From assembly GCF_026420845.1 (NCBI RefSeq), contig NZ_JAOWCB010000028.1:1-64000 (forward strand): a stretch of DNA of 64,000 bases. The letters are read 5' to 3'. Positions 1 to 9,100 of this stretch are shown here, piece after piece. A model generated the notes under the pieces. The model worked only from the letters and a program-made list of their open reading frames with translations, was not told where the DNA came from and did not search any database. Both the position numbers and the translations under genes were made by a program. Numbering within the stretch: the stretch's first letter is position 1; every line of letters begins with the position of its first letter. Origin of the DNA: Streptomyces sp. PR69. GTDB lineage: Bacteria > Actinomycetota > Actinomycetes > Streptomycetales > Streptomycetaceae.

Positions 1-863
1 GCGATTGGTTGCCGACCATGTGCCGGCGGGGCCGGACCGCGACCAGCTGATGGAGCACCACTTCCACGGCGAAATCCTGGGGATCACCTCACGTGTGCTG
101 CTGCGCCAGGAGCTGACCTCGCACGAATGGGACAGACCGTCCTCAAGCTCCAGGGGAAGGCCCGGCTCGACGCGTTAGGGGATCCGGCAGGGCAGCGGGC
201 CGCGCTGCTGCTGCAGTGCAAGAGCCGGACGTGCCGCAGCCCGGCAGAGTCGACGGACGGCACGTACACAGCGGCGATCGACCTCGGACGCGCCTCGGAC
301 GGCGGGCCTCTCCCCGAGAGCATCTGGACTATGCGCTTCGCCGTCACAATCGGCAGACTCCAGAAAGAAGCCTGGCTGCCACGGCCCGAGGGTCCGGCAT
401 ACGAGGCGCTGCCCGAGCCACGGATTATCCGGCGCGGGGCGGCCAGGCCGATGGCTGTGACCGCCTTCCACTCCGACAGACACGGGCGCCTCAACCTCGG
501 CATCGGTGCGAGCCGCTTCCCGCTGGGGCGTGACGCGCGGGGCTCGCTACGGCAGGGCCGCCTGGGACGGGCCACCGTCGAAGTGGCCGCGACCGCGCCG
601 AGGCTGGCCACGCATGCGGGGGTACAGCTGGTGTACACCGCTCGGGGGGGGCACGAGCCGTTCGCTGTGGAGGCCGTAGCGGACGTCGACGCCGCTGGCC
701 GGATCACTGCTCGGGTCCTGCTGCGGGCAGTTCCGCCAGGCGCCTGGGAAAACGCCCTGCGGCTGCGGGACAACGGCTTCTGCCAGGACATCCCAGCCAC
801 CCGGGTCCAGACGGCACCCTGCTGCAGGTGTCCGCGGCCGAGACGCTCCGCCGCCGACACTAA
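1..863 (+). pseudogene. Frame-broken C-terminal remnant of a teichoic-acid/CDP-glycerol-type transferase
   Basis: Coding-like sequence enters from the left edge but changes frame. From base 2 to about 130 frame 2 reads as protein (GEILGITSRVLLRQEL, then TSHEWD) and stops near 176. From about 130 to 800 frame 1 continues sensibly (TVLKLQGKARLDALG and onward). From 804 to 863 frame 3 gives a short plausible tail (GTLLQVSAAETLRRRH, stop). The material is beta-rich and resembles the non-catalytic C-terminal region of the glycosyltransferase at 1988-3616 and of streptomycete CDP-glycerol glycerophosphotransferases. Catalytic regions would lie left of the window. It converges on galE. Either this is a decayed gene or the assembly has two indels here. 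The family call rests on resemblance only. Confidence 0.45.
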
Positions 864-960
864 GGTACGCCGAATGCTTTCCCTGGCTCGCTAGACCCTT
901 GAGTATGGGGGACGTCAGCCCCGTATTCCCGCCCCTCTTGGGGCTCGCCCTGAGGCAGGG

Positions 961-1944
961 TCAGGTCTGCTGGCGGTGGGTCGTCCAGCCGGCCCAAGCG
1001 GAGGTGATCATGTCGCGGACGTCATGGCGGGCCTTCCAGCCCAGCTCGGCCGCGATGCGGTCGGCGGAGGCGACGACGCGGGCCGGGTCACCGGGGCGGC
1101 GCGGGGTGACCTCAGGCTCGACGGTGTGACCGGTGATCTCGTTGATCAGGTTGACCATCTCGCAAACGGAGACGCCCTCGCCCCGGCCGATGTTCACCGT
1201 CAGGTCGCGCGGCTCCCCCGCCCTGGCCCAGGCGGCCAGCTGGCGTGCTGCCACCAAGTGGGCGTCAGCCAGGTCCTCGACATGAATGTAGTCGCGCACG
1301 CAGGTGCCGTCGGCGGTGCCGTAGTCGTCGCCGAAGATCCGTGGGGAGTCACCAGCGTCGAGCCGCTCGAAGACCATGGGCACCAGGTTGAAGATGCCGA
1401 TGTCGGCCAGCTCCGGCGCGGCTGCGCCCGCCACGTTGAAGTAGCGCAGGCACGCCGTCGAGATGCCATGGGCCTTGCCCGCCGCACGCACCAGCCACTC
1501 GCCCGCCAGCTTGGTCTCGCCGTAGGGGCTCATCGGCAGGCAGGGCGTATCCTCGGTCACGAGATCGACGTCCGGCATGCCGTACACCGCGGCCGATGAC
1601 GAGAACAGGAAGTTGCGCACACCGGCGGCGGCGACCGCCTCCAGCAGCACGGTCAAGCCGTGCACATTCTCCCGGTAGTAGTGCAGCGGCTGCTCCACCG
1701 ACTCCCCGACCTGCTTCTTCGCCGCCAGATGCACCACGCCGGTGATGCGGTGCTCGGCGATGGTGCGGTCGAGGAGCTCACGGTCAAGCGTGGACCCGAT
1801 CACCAGCGGAACGCCCTGCGGGATTCGGCTCGCCACTCCCGTCGACAGATCGTCGAGTACGACCGCCCGCTCGCCAGCCTGCGTCATCGCCCGTACGACA
1901 TGAGCGCCGATATAGCCGGCGCCACCGGTGATCAGGTATGTCAT
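961..1944 (-). CDS. galE: UDP-glucose 4-epimerase
   Basis: Interconverts UDP-glucose and UDP-galactose in the cytoplasm (Leloir pathway), supplying galactose donors for surface glycans. The 327-residue protein is a normal-length extended short-chain dehydrogenase: the NAD-binding GGAGYIG lies at residues 7-13, SSSAAVYG around 116-122, and the catalytic YxxxK is Tyr141/Lys145. The chosen ATG at 1944 begins MTYLITGGAGYIG and has a purine-rich GAAGAGAGA upstream. A longer open frame back to 2199 overlaps the glycosyltransferase and lacks family similarity. The gene follows the glycosyltransferase at 1988-3616 by 43 bp on the same strand, which suggests co-transcription and a shared role in cell-surface polysaccharide. 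Confidence 0.93.
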   Translation of the reverse strand: MTYLITGGAGYIGAHVVRAMTQAGERAVVLDDLSTGVASRIPQGVPLVIGSTLDRELLDRTIAEHRITGVVHLAAKKQVGESVEQPLHYYRENVHGLTVLLEAVAAAGVRNFLFSSSAAVYGMPDVDLVTEDTPCLPMSPYGETKLAGEWLVRAAGKAHGISTACLRYFNVAGAAAPELADIGIFNLVPMVFERLDAGDSPRIFGDDYGTADGTCVRDYIHVEDLADAHLVAARQLAAWARAGEPRDLTVNIGRGEGVSVCEMVNLINEITGHTVEPEVTPRRPGDPARVVASADRIAAELGWKARHDVRDMITSAWAGWTTHRQQT

Positions 1945-1987
1945 GTGCTCTGTCTCTCTTCGAGGTGTTTGGTCAAGTATCCGTGAC

Positions 1988-3616
1988 TCAGCGAGGCGGT
2001 CGGAAGGACTTGCGCAGCCTGCGTCTGACAATGCCCGCCAATGCATGCGGACCCGACGCGAGCCGCACGGAGAGCGAGCCGCTCGACGTCCGGTGCAGGC
2101 GCACCAGCAGAACACCGTACCGCCCACCTCGAGCCAGCCGCCGTCCCAGGCTTCCCTCCATGGCCCGCAGTGCCACGACGGCTTGGCTGCCATCCGCAAA
2201 CCCGAGCCGGGCCTGCGCCTCCCAGATCCCCGTGGAACGCCCTCCCCTGGCCGCCAGCTGCTCCAACGGGACCTCCGCCCGCCCGCACCAGCCCTGCGCG
2301 TCCGCCGTCCGGCTCAGTGCGACGGGAACTGTCGCCCCGGCTTCGACTCCGTCACGCGGCACGAAGTCCACCGCCGCAGAGCACACCCCCCCGGCCGCCT
2401 CGATCCGCCCATACAGCTCGTGCACCCGCAGCTCAAGCGTCGTCCGGCGACCGGTGTGCACCGTACCGTCGGCGGTGAGCGGCAACTCTGCTGTGGTCAG
2501 TGCGCCGATGCCGTCCAATGCCGCCTCGGGCAGGTCGTCGGACCACACGGGTGCGGCGGCAGGGCCGGTATACGGCGGCAGTAGCCGGGGGTGCGCAGCG
2601 GACAGCTGAGCGAGCCGGTCCAGATCGCGCGGCGCCTCACAGGCGAGGATCACAGCGGCCGCCCAGCGGGCAGGAGCAGACGCCGCCGCACGTTCCCCCG
2701 CTTCGAAGCCGGCCAGGTACGCACGCGTCAAACGCCACCAGTCCCGCTGGTATCCCGCATCGCGGGACGGCAGCTCACGAAGGTACATGCCCAGGTCGTA
2801 GTCGAGAAACTTGGTGCGGCACGCAGCAGCGAGCGTCTTGCGGTCGGCCTTGGCGAACGCCTCGACCGCCTTCGCATGGGCGGCTATCCGGGACTCCCAG
2901 TTCGCAATGCCCTTGCGGGCGAGGGAGATGGACACCTGCCTGGCCGCCCGGCGCACGTTCCAGACGTAGACGACGTCCGGGATGACCGCGATCCTGGAGG
3001 CTACGGCCAGGACGCCCGCTGTGAAGGCGAAGTCTTCGTAGACGAACTTCCCCTCAGGGAACCGCAGCTGGTTCGCCATCAGAAAGTCACGGCGGTAGAG
3101 CTTGTTGACGCACAGCGTGTCCCGGAGCAGTTCGGGGTGCTGTTCCGCCCCCTCGTGGACAGCGGCCTGCCGGTACAGCCCCGGCTGCCAGCGCACCTCG
3201 CGGCCTTCGGGCAGCTCCCGTCGTACGGCGGCCCCCACAGTCACCTCGGCGCCATGCTCCTCAGCAGCGGCCAGCAGCGCTCCGACAGCGCCGGGGGGCA
3301 GCACGTCGTCACTGTCCAGGAACATGACGTACGGAGCGATGGCCGCGGCGATGCCGTCATTGCGCGGTGTCCCGCAACCGCCGCTGTTGTCCTGCCTGTG
3401 GATCACTCGCAGCCGCTGTTCCTGCCGGGCCAGCCCGTCCAGCACAGCACCAGTGCCATCCGTGGAGGCGTCGTCGACCGCGATCACCTCGGCGACTGCC
3501 GGCCCCTGTGCCAGGGCCGAGGTAATGGCGTCGCCGACGAGTTCGGCGTCGTTGTAGGCGATGACGACGACGCTCACGCCTTCGGAAGCGTCAGTGGGCT
3601 GCGGGGAGACGGTCAC
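1988..3616 (-). CDS. Family 2 glycosyltransferase with C-terminal beta-rich region
   Basis: Likely transfers a sugar from a nucleotide donor to a cell-surface polymer at the inner face of the membrane. The 542-residue protein starts with a GT-A fold: VSVVVIAYND near residue 14, VDDASTDGTG near 47, and the metal-binding DSDD at 101-104, followed around residue 190 by a YEDFAF segment typical of this group. Residues from about 370 on are a beta-rich region like that attached to streptomycete teichoic-acid-type transferases and like the remnant at 1-863. No signal peptide or membrane segment is seen. The start is GTG at 3616 with AGGA upstream. It precedes galE by 43 bp, consistent with a polysaccharide operon. 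Acceptor and donor cannot be read from the sequence. Confidence 0.8.
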   Translation of the reverse strand: MTVSPQPTDASEGVSVVVIAYNDAELVGDAITSALAQGPAVAEVIAVDDASTDGTGAVLDGLARQEQRLRVIHRQDNSGGCGTPRNDGIAAAIAPYVMFLDSDDVLPPGAVGALLAAAEEHGAEVTVGAAVRRELPEGREVRWQPGLYRQAAVHEGAEQHPELLRDTLCVNKLYRRDFLMANQLRFPEGKFVYEDFAFTAGVLAVASRIAVIPDVVYVWNVRRAARQVSISLARKGIANWESRIAAHAKAVEAFAKADRKTLAAACRTKFLDYDLGMYLRELPSRDAGYQRDWWRLTRAYLAGFEAGERAAASAPARWAAAVILACEAPRDLDRLAQLSAAHPRLLPPYTGPAAAPVWSDDLPEAALDGIGALTTAELPLTADGTVHTGRRTTLELRVHELYGRIEAAGGVCSAAVDFVPRDGVEAGATVPVALSRTADAQGWCGRAEVPLEQLAARGGRSTGIWEAQARLGFADGSQAVVALRAMEGSLGRRLARGGRYGVLLVRLHRTSSGSLSVRLASGPHALAGIVRRRLRKSFRPPR

Positions 3617-3741
3617 ACGGAAATCCTACGGGACGGCGTTCAAGCCCCTGCCTGGGAGAACGCGATCCGGCCCGCGCGGCGTCGGTGCAGATGACGGCCG
3701 CGCGAAAGGCCTCCCGCCGGAACGGCGAACACCTCTGCCGC

Positions 3742-5178
3742 TCAGAACGGCTCGAAGCCGTCGAACTCCTGCTGTGCCTCGTCCCGCTCCGCCTGGCGGT
3801 CGCGGCGTCGCTGTGCCGCCGGTCGCGGGGCCTCGAAGCGGTGGTCCTCGCCTCGGCGGCCGAGCATCTCCGCGCCCGCCATGACCGTCGGCTCCCAGTC
3901 GAAGACGACCGCGTTCTCCTCCGGACCGATCGCCACGCCGTCGCCCGCCCGGGCGCCGGCCTTCATCAGCTCTTCCTCGACGCCGAGGCGGTTGAGGCGG
4001 TCCGCCAGATAGCCGACGGCCTCGTCGTTGTTGAAGTCGGTCTGCCGCACCCAGCGCTCGGGCTTCTCGCCGCGCACCCGGAACAGTCCGTCGTCCTCCC
4101 GGGTGACCGTGAAGCCCGCGTCGTCCACCGCCTTGGGGCGGATGACGATCCGGGTCGCCTCCTCCGCCGGCTTCGCCGCGCGGGCGGCGGCCACGATCTC
4201 GGCCAGCGCGAAGGAGAGCTCCTTCAGCCCCGTACGCGACACGGCCGACACCTCGAAGACTCGGTAGCCGCGCTCCTGAAGATCCGGGCGGATCATGTCC
4301 GCCAGGTCCTTGCCGTCCGGGATGTCGATCTTGTTGAGGACGACGATGCGCGGACGGTCGCCGAGACCGCCGTATGCCGCCAGCTCCTCCTCGATCACAT
4401 CGAGGTCGGTCACCGGATCGCGGTTCGACTCCAGCGTCGCGGTGTCCAGTACGTGCACCAGCACCGAGCAGCGCTCGACATGGCGCAGAAACTCCAGGCC
4501 GAGGCCCCGTCCCTGGCTGGCTCCGGGGATCAGGCCCGGCACATCCGCGATGGTGTAAACCGTCGCGCCGGCCGTGACGACGCCCAGGTTCGGCACCAGG
4601 GTGGTGAACGGATAGTCCGCGATCTTGGGCTTGGCCGCCGACAGCACGGAGATCAGCGAGGACTTGCCGGCGCTCGGGTAGCCGACCAGCGCCACGTCCG
4701 CGACGGTCTTGAGCTCCAGGACGATGTCGTCCACTCGGCCGGGCTCGCCCAGCAGGGCGAAGCCGGGGGCCTTGCGGCGGGCGGAGGCGAGCGCGGCGTT
4801 GCCCAGTCCCCCGCGGCCGCCCTCGGCCGCCACATACCGTGTGCCCTGGCCCACCAGGTCCGCGAGGACATTGCCCTGCCTGTCGAGCACGACCGTGCCG
4901 TCCGGGACCGGCAGCACCAGGTCCTGGCCGTCCTTGCCGGAGCGGTTGTCGCCTTCGCCGGGCTTTCCGTTGGTCGCCTTGCGGTGCGGGCTGTGGTGGT
5001 AGTCCAGCAGCGTGGTCACCGACTGGTCGACGACGAGGATGACATCGCCGCCGCGGCCGCCGTTGCCCCCGTCGGGGCCGCCGAGGGGCTTGAACTTCTC
5101 CCGGTGTACGGAGGCGCAGCCGTGGCCTCCGTTACCCGCGGCGACATGCAGCTCGACGCGGTCCACGAAGGTGGTCAT
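3742..5178 (-). CDS. obg: Obg-family GTPase
   Basis: Essential GTPase tied to late 50S ribosome assembly; in Streptomyces Obg is also linked to the onset of aerial growth (literature). The 478-residue protein has the glycine-rich Obg fold at 1-160. The G domain follows with GYPSAGKS at 166-173 (G1), DYPFTTL at 188-194 (G2), DVPG at 212-215 (G3) and NKID near 286 (G4). A C-terminal OCT domain spans roughly 340-425, then a charged tail. The ATG at 5178 fits the family's N-terminus (MTTFVDRVELHVAAGNGG). It lies 126 bp downstream of rpmA, the usual rplU-rpmA-obg order, but a hairpin at 5251-5290 may separate it from the ribosomal genes. Confidence 0.97.
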   Translation of the reverse strand: MTTFVDRVELHVAAGNGGHGCASVHREKFKPLGGPDGGNGGRGGDVILVVDQSVTTLLDYHHSPHRKATNGKPGEGDNRSGKDGQDLVLPVPDGTVVLDRQGNVLADLVGQGTRYVAAEGGRGGLGNAALASARRKAPGFALLGEPGRVDDIVLELKTVADVALVGYPSAGKSSLISVLSAAKPKIADYPFTTLVPNLGVVTAGATVYTIADVPGLIPGASQGRGLGLEFLRHVERCSVLVHVLDTATLESNRDPVTDLDVIEEELAAYGGLGDRPRIVVLNKIDIPDGKDLADMIRPDLQERGYRVFEVSAVSRTGLKELSFALAEIVAAARAAKPAEEATRIVIRPKAVDDAGFTVTREDDGLFRVRGEKPERWVRQTDFNNDEAVGYLADRLNRLGVEEELMKAGARAGDGVAIGPEENAVVFDWEPTVMAGAEMLGRRGEDHRFEAPRPAAQRRRDRQAERDEAQQEFDGFEPF

Positions 5179-5250
5179 GGTGGTCTGCCTCCAGTACCGA
5201 TGCGTATGCGTTAAAAGACGTGTGGGATGTTTCTTGATCTAACACGCGAA

Positions 5251-5290
5251 AGGCGGACCCGCTTCCCGGAAGGGAAGTGAGGTCCGCCCT
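5251..5290 (-). terminator. Hairpin downstream of rpmA
   Basis: Two stacked stems, GGCGGACC/GGTCCGCC and CTTCCC/GGGAAG around a GGAA loop, begin 15 bp past the rpmA stop on the minus strand. There is no long T-run, as usual for streptomycete terminators. It may end or attenuate the rplU-rpmA transcript before obg. Confidence 0.6.
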
Positions 5291-5304
5291 CGCCAAGAGT
5301 CCGG

Positions 5305-5559
5305 TCAGGCGACCGGAACGATGTTCACGACCTTGCGGCCGCGGTGGGTGCCGAACTCCACCGCGCCGGCCTCCAGCGCGAACAGCGTGTCGTCGCCGCC
5401 GCGGCCCACGCCCGCGCCCGGGTGGAAGTGGGTGCCGCGCTGGCGGACCAGGATCTCACCGGCGTTGACGACCTGACCGCCGAAGCGCTTCACGCCGAGC
5501 CGCTGAGCGTTGGAGTCGCGACCGTTCCGGGTGGACGATGCGCCCTTCTTGTGTGCCAT
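5305..5559 (-). CDS. rpmA: 50S ribosomal protein L27
   Basis: Component of the large ribosomal subunit whose N-terminus reaches the peptidyl-transferase centre. The 84-residue product is full length and begins MAHKKGASSTRNGRDS, the diagnostic L27 N-terminus, without the cleavable extension found in Firmicutes. It contains the conserved QRLGVKRFGGQ and RQRGTHFHPG segments. It lies 14 bp downstream of rplU, so the two are almost certainly co-transcribed and coupled. Confidence 0.98.
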   Translation of the reverse strand: MAHKKGASSTRNGRDSNAQRLGVKRFGGQVVNAGEILVRQRGTHFHPGAGVGRGGDDTLFALEAGAVEFGTHRGRKVVNIVPVA

Positions 5560-5573
5560 GTCTCCTCAGTCCC

Positions 5574-5894
5574 TTACTTCGCGGCGGCGGGGATCGCCGT
5601 GACCTTGATCGCCGTGTACTGCTGGCGGTGGCCCTGACGACGGCGGTAGCCGGTCTTGTTCTTGTAGCGCAGGATGTCGATCTTGGCGCCCTTGTGGTGG
5701 TCCACGACCTCGGCCTGGACCTTGATGCCGGCCAGCACCCACGGGTCGCTGGTGACGGCGTCGCCGTCGACGACGAGCAGGGTAGAGAGCTCTACCGTGT
5801 CGCCGACCTTGGCAGTGGAAATCTTGTCAACCTCAACGATGTCGCCGACCGCAACCTTGTGCTGGCGACCACCGCTGCGCACGATGGCGTACAC
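5574..5894 (-). CDS. rplU: 50S ribosomal protein L21
   Basis: Large-subunit ribosomal protein. The 106-residue product begins MYAIVRSGGRQHKV, matching the family start, and ends with the basic KNKTGYRRRQGHRQ motif that binds 23S rRNA. It is the first gene of the rplU-rpmA pair. A leader of about 260 bp separates it from the upstream rne gene and holds the rne terminator and another hairpin. Confidence 0.98.
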   Translation of the reverse strand: MYAIVRSGGRQHKVAVGDIVEVDKISTAKVGDTVELSTLLVVDGDAVTSDPWVLAGIKVQAEVVDHHKGAKIDILRYKNKTGYRRRQGHRQQYTAIKVTAIPAAAK

Positions 5895-5982
5895 GCGGAT
5901 CTCTCTCTCGCTCGAAACGGAGTCCCTGATGCCAGCCGCTCACACGGGCCGGGGCCCGGAGTGATCCGATTGGACGAGCGGC

Positions 5983-6005
5983 CTCTCCCGGCTCTGCCGG
6001 GAGGG
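5983..6005 (-). promoter_or_regulatory. Leader hairpin upstream of rplU
   Basis: A 10-bp stem (CTCTCCCGGC side against GCCGGGAGGG, one G-U pair) with a three-base loop lies about 90 bp upstream of the rplU start. Ribosomal-protein leaders are often structured, so it may be part of an rplU leader. It resembles no named L21 leader that I can identify and could be a chance GC stem. Confidence 0.25.
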
Positions 6006-6108
6006 AGGTGCTCAGGGACGGGCGCATAAGGAAACACGCCGAGGGTCAAGGTTACGGGCGGCCGGTCAGGGGGTCAAACCGGGGTCGCGCATGGACCCGC
6101 CGACGGCG

Positions 6109-6136
6109 GCGGGCCCCCTCGCGTGAGGGGGCCCGC
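6109..6136 (-). terminator. Terminator downstream of rne
   Basis: A perfect 12-bp GC stem (GCGGGCCCCCTC / GAGGGGGCCCGC) with a four-base GCGT loop sits 18 bp past the rne stop codon. Its position and strength suit a terminator isolating the rne transcript from rplU-rpmA. Confidence 0.75.
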
Positions 6137-6154
6137 TGCTCGCTGACGACGTGC

Positions 6155-9100
6155 TCAGACCTCGGAAGCGTCGGCCGACACGCTCGGAAGCGGCGTCTGC
6201 TCGGCAGCCGCGGTCTTCTTCACCGCCTTCTTGGCGGTTGTCTTCTTGGCCGTCGCCTTCTTGGCCGTCGTCTTCTTCGCCGCGGCCTTCTTCGCCGGCG
6301 TCTTGGCCGTCGCCGTCTTCTTGACGGCTGCCTTCTTCGCCGTGGCCTTCTTGGCGGTCTTGCGGGCCGCCTTCTTGGCCGGGGGCGCGGGCTCGGCCTC
6401 CGGCTCGCCCTCCGGCTTGGCCTCGGCAGCCTCGACGGCCTCCGGGGCCTGCTGGGCCCGCGTCTCGGCGGTCGCAGGCTCCGGCGCGCCCTCGGCCTGC
6501 GGCTGCGACGGGGCCGAGGCGACCACGACGACCGCGGTGTCCTCCCCACCCGCGGGGGAACCCGCGGGTGCGGTGACCTTGCGGGTCACACGGCGGCGAG
6601 CGCGGGGCGGGGCCGGTTCGGCGGAAGCCTCGGCCTCGACGGCCGGACGGACCGGCTCAGGCTCGGCCGCAGCAGAAGGCGCGGCCGCAGGCGCGGGCTC
6701 CGCCGCAGGCGCGGGCCGGTGCTCCGGCTCGGGCGCCTGCACGGCGGCGGCCGGAGGCCCGGCCGGAGCGGTCGCCTTACGGGTGGCACGACGGCGGGTG
6801 CGGCCCGCAGGAGCCGCCACGGCCGCCTCCACGGGCTGCTCCGGCGTCTCCACGGGCTGCTCCGCCGCCTTCTCGGCCTCCGCAGCCGCAGGCGCGGCGG
6901 CAGGGGCCTCGACCGGCTCAGCGGCCGCCTTCGGCGCGCCCGCCGGGGCCGTCGCCTTGCGGGTCGCCCGACGGCGACCCCGGCCGCCGCGCGTCGCGGC
7001 GGCCTCCGCCTCCGCGGCGCTGCTGTACAGCTCCTCGTCCGGTGCGAACGCGGGCTCGGGCAGCGCCGCCGGGGCAGCGGCCTCCGCCGCGACCTCGGCC
7101 TCGCTCTCCGCCGCCGCCTCGGTGACGGCCTCGGCCGCGGGCGCGGCCAACGGCTCGGCCGCCGCACCGCCCCGGCCGCGCTTCTTCGAGCGCTTGCCGC
7201 CACCGCCGCCGCCCGCGGCGGACGGCTGCTCCATGTGCACGATCAGCCCACGGCCGTTGCAGTGGACACAGGACTCGGAGAACGACTCCAGCAGCCCCTG
7301 CCCGACCCGCTTGCGGGTCATCTGCACCAGGCCGAGCGAGGTGACCTCGGCCACCTGGTGCTTGGTCCGGTCCCGGCCCAGGCACTCCAGCAGCCGTCGC
7401 ATGACCAGATCCCGGTTGGACTCCAGCACCATGTCGATGAAGTCGACGACGACGATGCCGCCGAGGTCGCGCAGCCGCAGCTGGCGCACGATCTCCTCGG
7501 CCGCCTCCAGGTTGTTCCTGGTGACGGTCTCCTCCAGGTTGCCGCCCTGGCCGGTGAACTTCCCGGTGTTGACGTCGACCACGACCATGGCCTCGGTCTT
7601 GTCGATCACCAGCGAGCCGCCGCTCGGCAGCCAGACCTTGCGGTCCAGCGCCTTCATCAGCTGCTCGTCGATCCGGTAGGTGGCGAAGACGTCGACCTCG
7701 CTGGTCCACCGCTGCAGCCGGTCGACCAGGTCGGGCGCGACATGCGAGACATAGCCGTGGATGGTCTCCCACGCCTCGTCGCCGCTGATGATGACCTTCG
7801 AGAAGTCCTCGTTGAAGATGTCGCGGACGACGCGGACGGTCATGTCCGGCTCGCCGTACAGCAGGGCGGGCGCGCTGGAGCCGTTCTTCGACTTCTTCCG
7901 GATCTCCTCCCACTGCGCCTGCAGCCGCTCGACGTCCCGGCGCAGTTCCTCCTCGCTCGCGCCCTCGGCCGCCGTGCGCACGATGACGCCGGCGTCCTCG
8001 GGGACGATCTTCTTGAGGATGGTCTTCAGCCGTGCCCGCTCGGTGTCGGGCAGCTTGCGGCTGATGCCGGTCATCGAGCCCTCGGGGACGTACACGAGGT
8101 AGCGGCCCGGGAGGGAGACCTGGCTGGTCAGCCGGGCGCCCTTGTGGCCGATCGGGTCCTTCGTCACCTGGACGAGCACCGACTGGCCGGACTTGAGCGC
8201 GGTCTCGATGCGGCGCGGGCCGTTGGCCATGCCCAGCGCCTCGAAGTTCACCTCTCCCGCGTACAGGACCGCGTTGCGGCCCTTGCCGATGTCGACGAAG
8301 GCAGCCTCCATGGACGGCAGAACGTTCTGCACCTTGCCCAGGTAGACATTGCCCACGTACGAGGTGGCCTGCTCCTTGTTGACGTAGTGCTCGACGAGGA
8401 CGTTGTCCTCCAGCACGCCGATCTGGGTGCGCTCGCCGCTCTGGCGGACGACCATGACCCGCTCGACAGCCTCGCGGCGCGCCAGGAACTCCGCCTCTGT
8501 GATGATCGGCACCCGGCGGCGACCCTGCTCGCGGCCCTCGCGGCGGCGCTGCTTCTTCGCCTCCAGACGGGTCGAGCCCTTGATGGACTGCACCTCGTCG
8601 GAGGGCTCCTCGGCCTTGCGCGGGCGCGGCTCGCGGACCTTGACGACCGTACGCTCCGGCTCGTCCTCGCCCACGTCATCCGCGCTCTCACCGCTGCGGC
8701 GGCGACGGCGACGGCGACGGCGGCTGCTGCTGGTCCCGGCGGCGGACGGAGTGACGGCCTCGGTCTCCTCCGCCTCTTCCTCCGGCTCCTCGGTCTCCTC
8801 GTCGGCCTCCCCGGCGGGCTCGGCCTGCTCCGCCCGCTCCTCCGCGGCCTCCTCGGCATCCGCGGCCTCGCCACGGCGACGGCGGCGGCCGCCACGGCGG
8901 CGACGCCGGGAGGGACGCTCCTCGAAGTCCTCCTGCTCCTCGCCCTCGGCGGGCTCCTCGGCCTCTGTCTCCGCCTCGGCCGGCTCCACGGCCTTGGCCG
9001 TCTCGGCCGGCTCGGGGGCATGCTCACCGCGGCGACGGCGGCGACGACGGCCGGCACGCGCGGCCTCTTCGGCCTGCTGCCCGGCTTCCGCGCCGGGCTC

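Noticed and set aside
2000..2199. N-terminal extension of galE to 2199
   Set aside because: It overlaps the glycosyltransferase gene, is Cys/Trp/Arg-rich and precedes a perfect family start at 1944.
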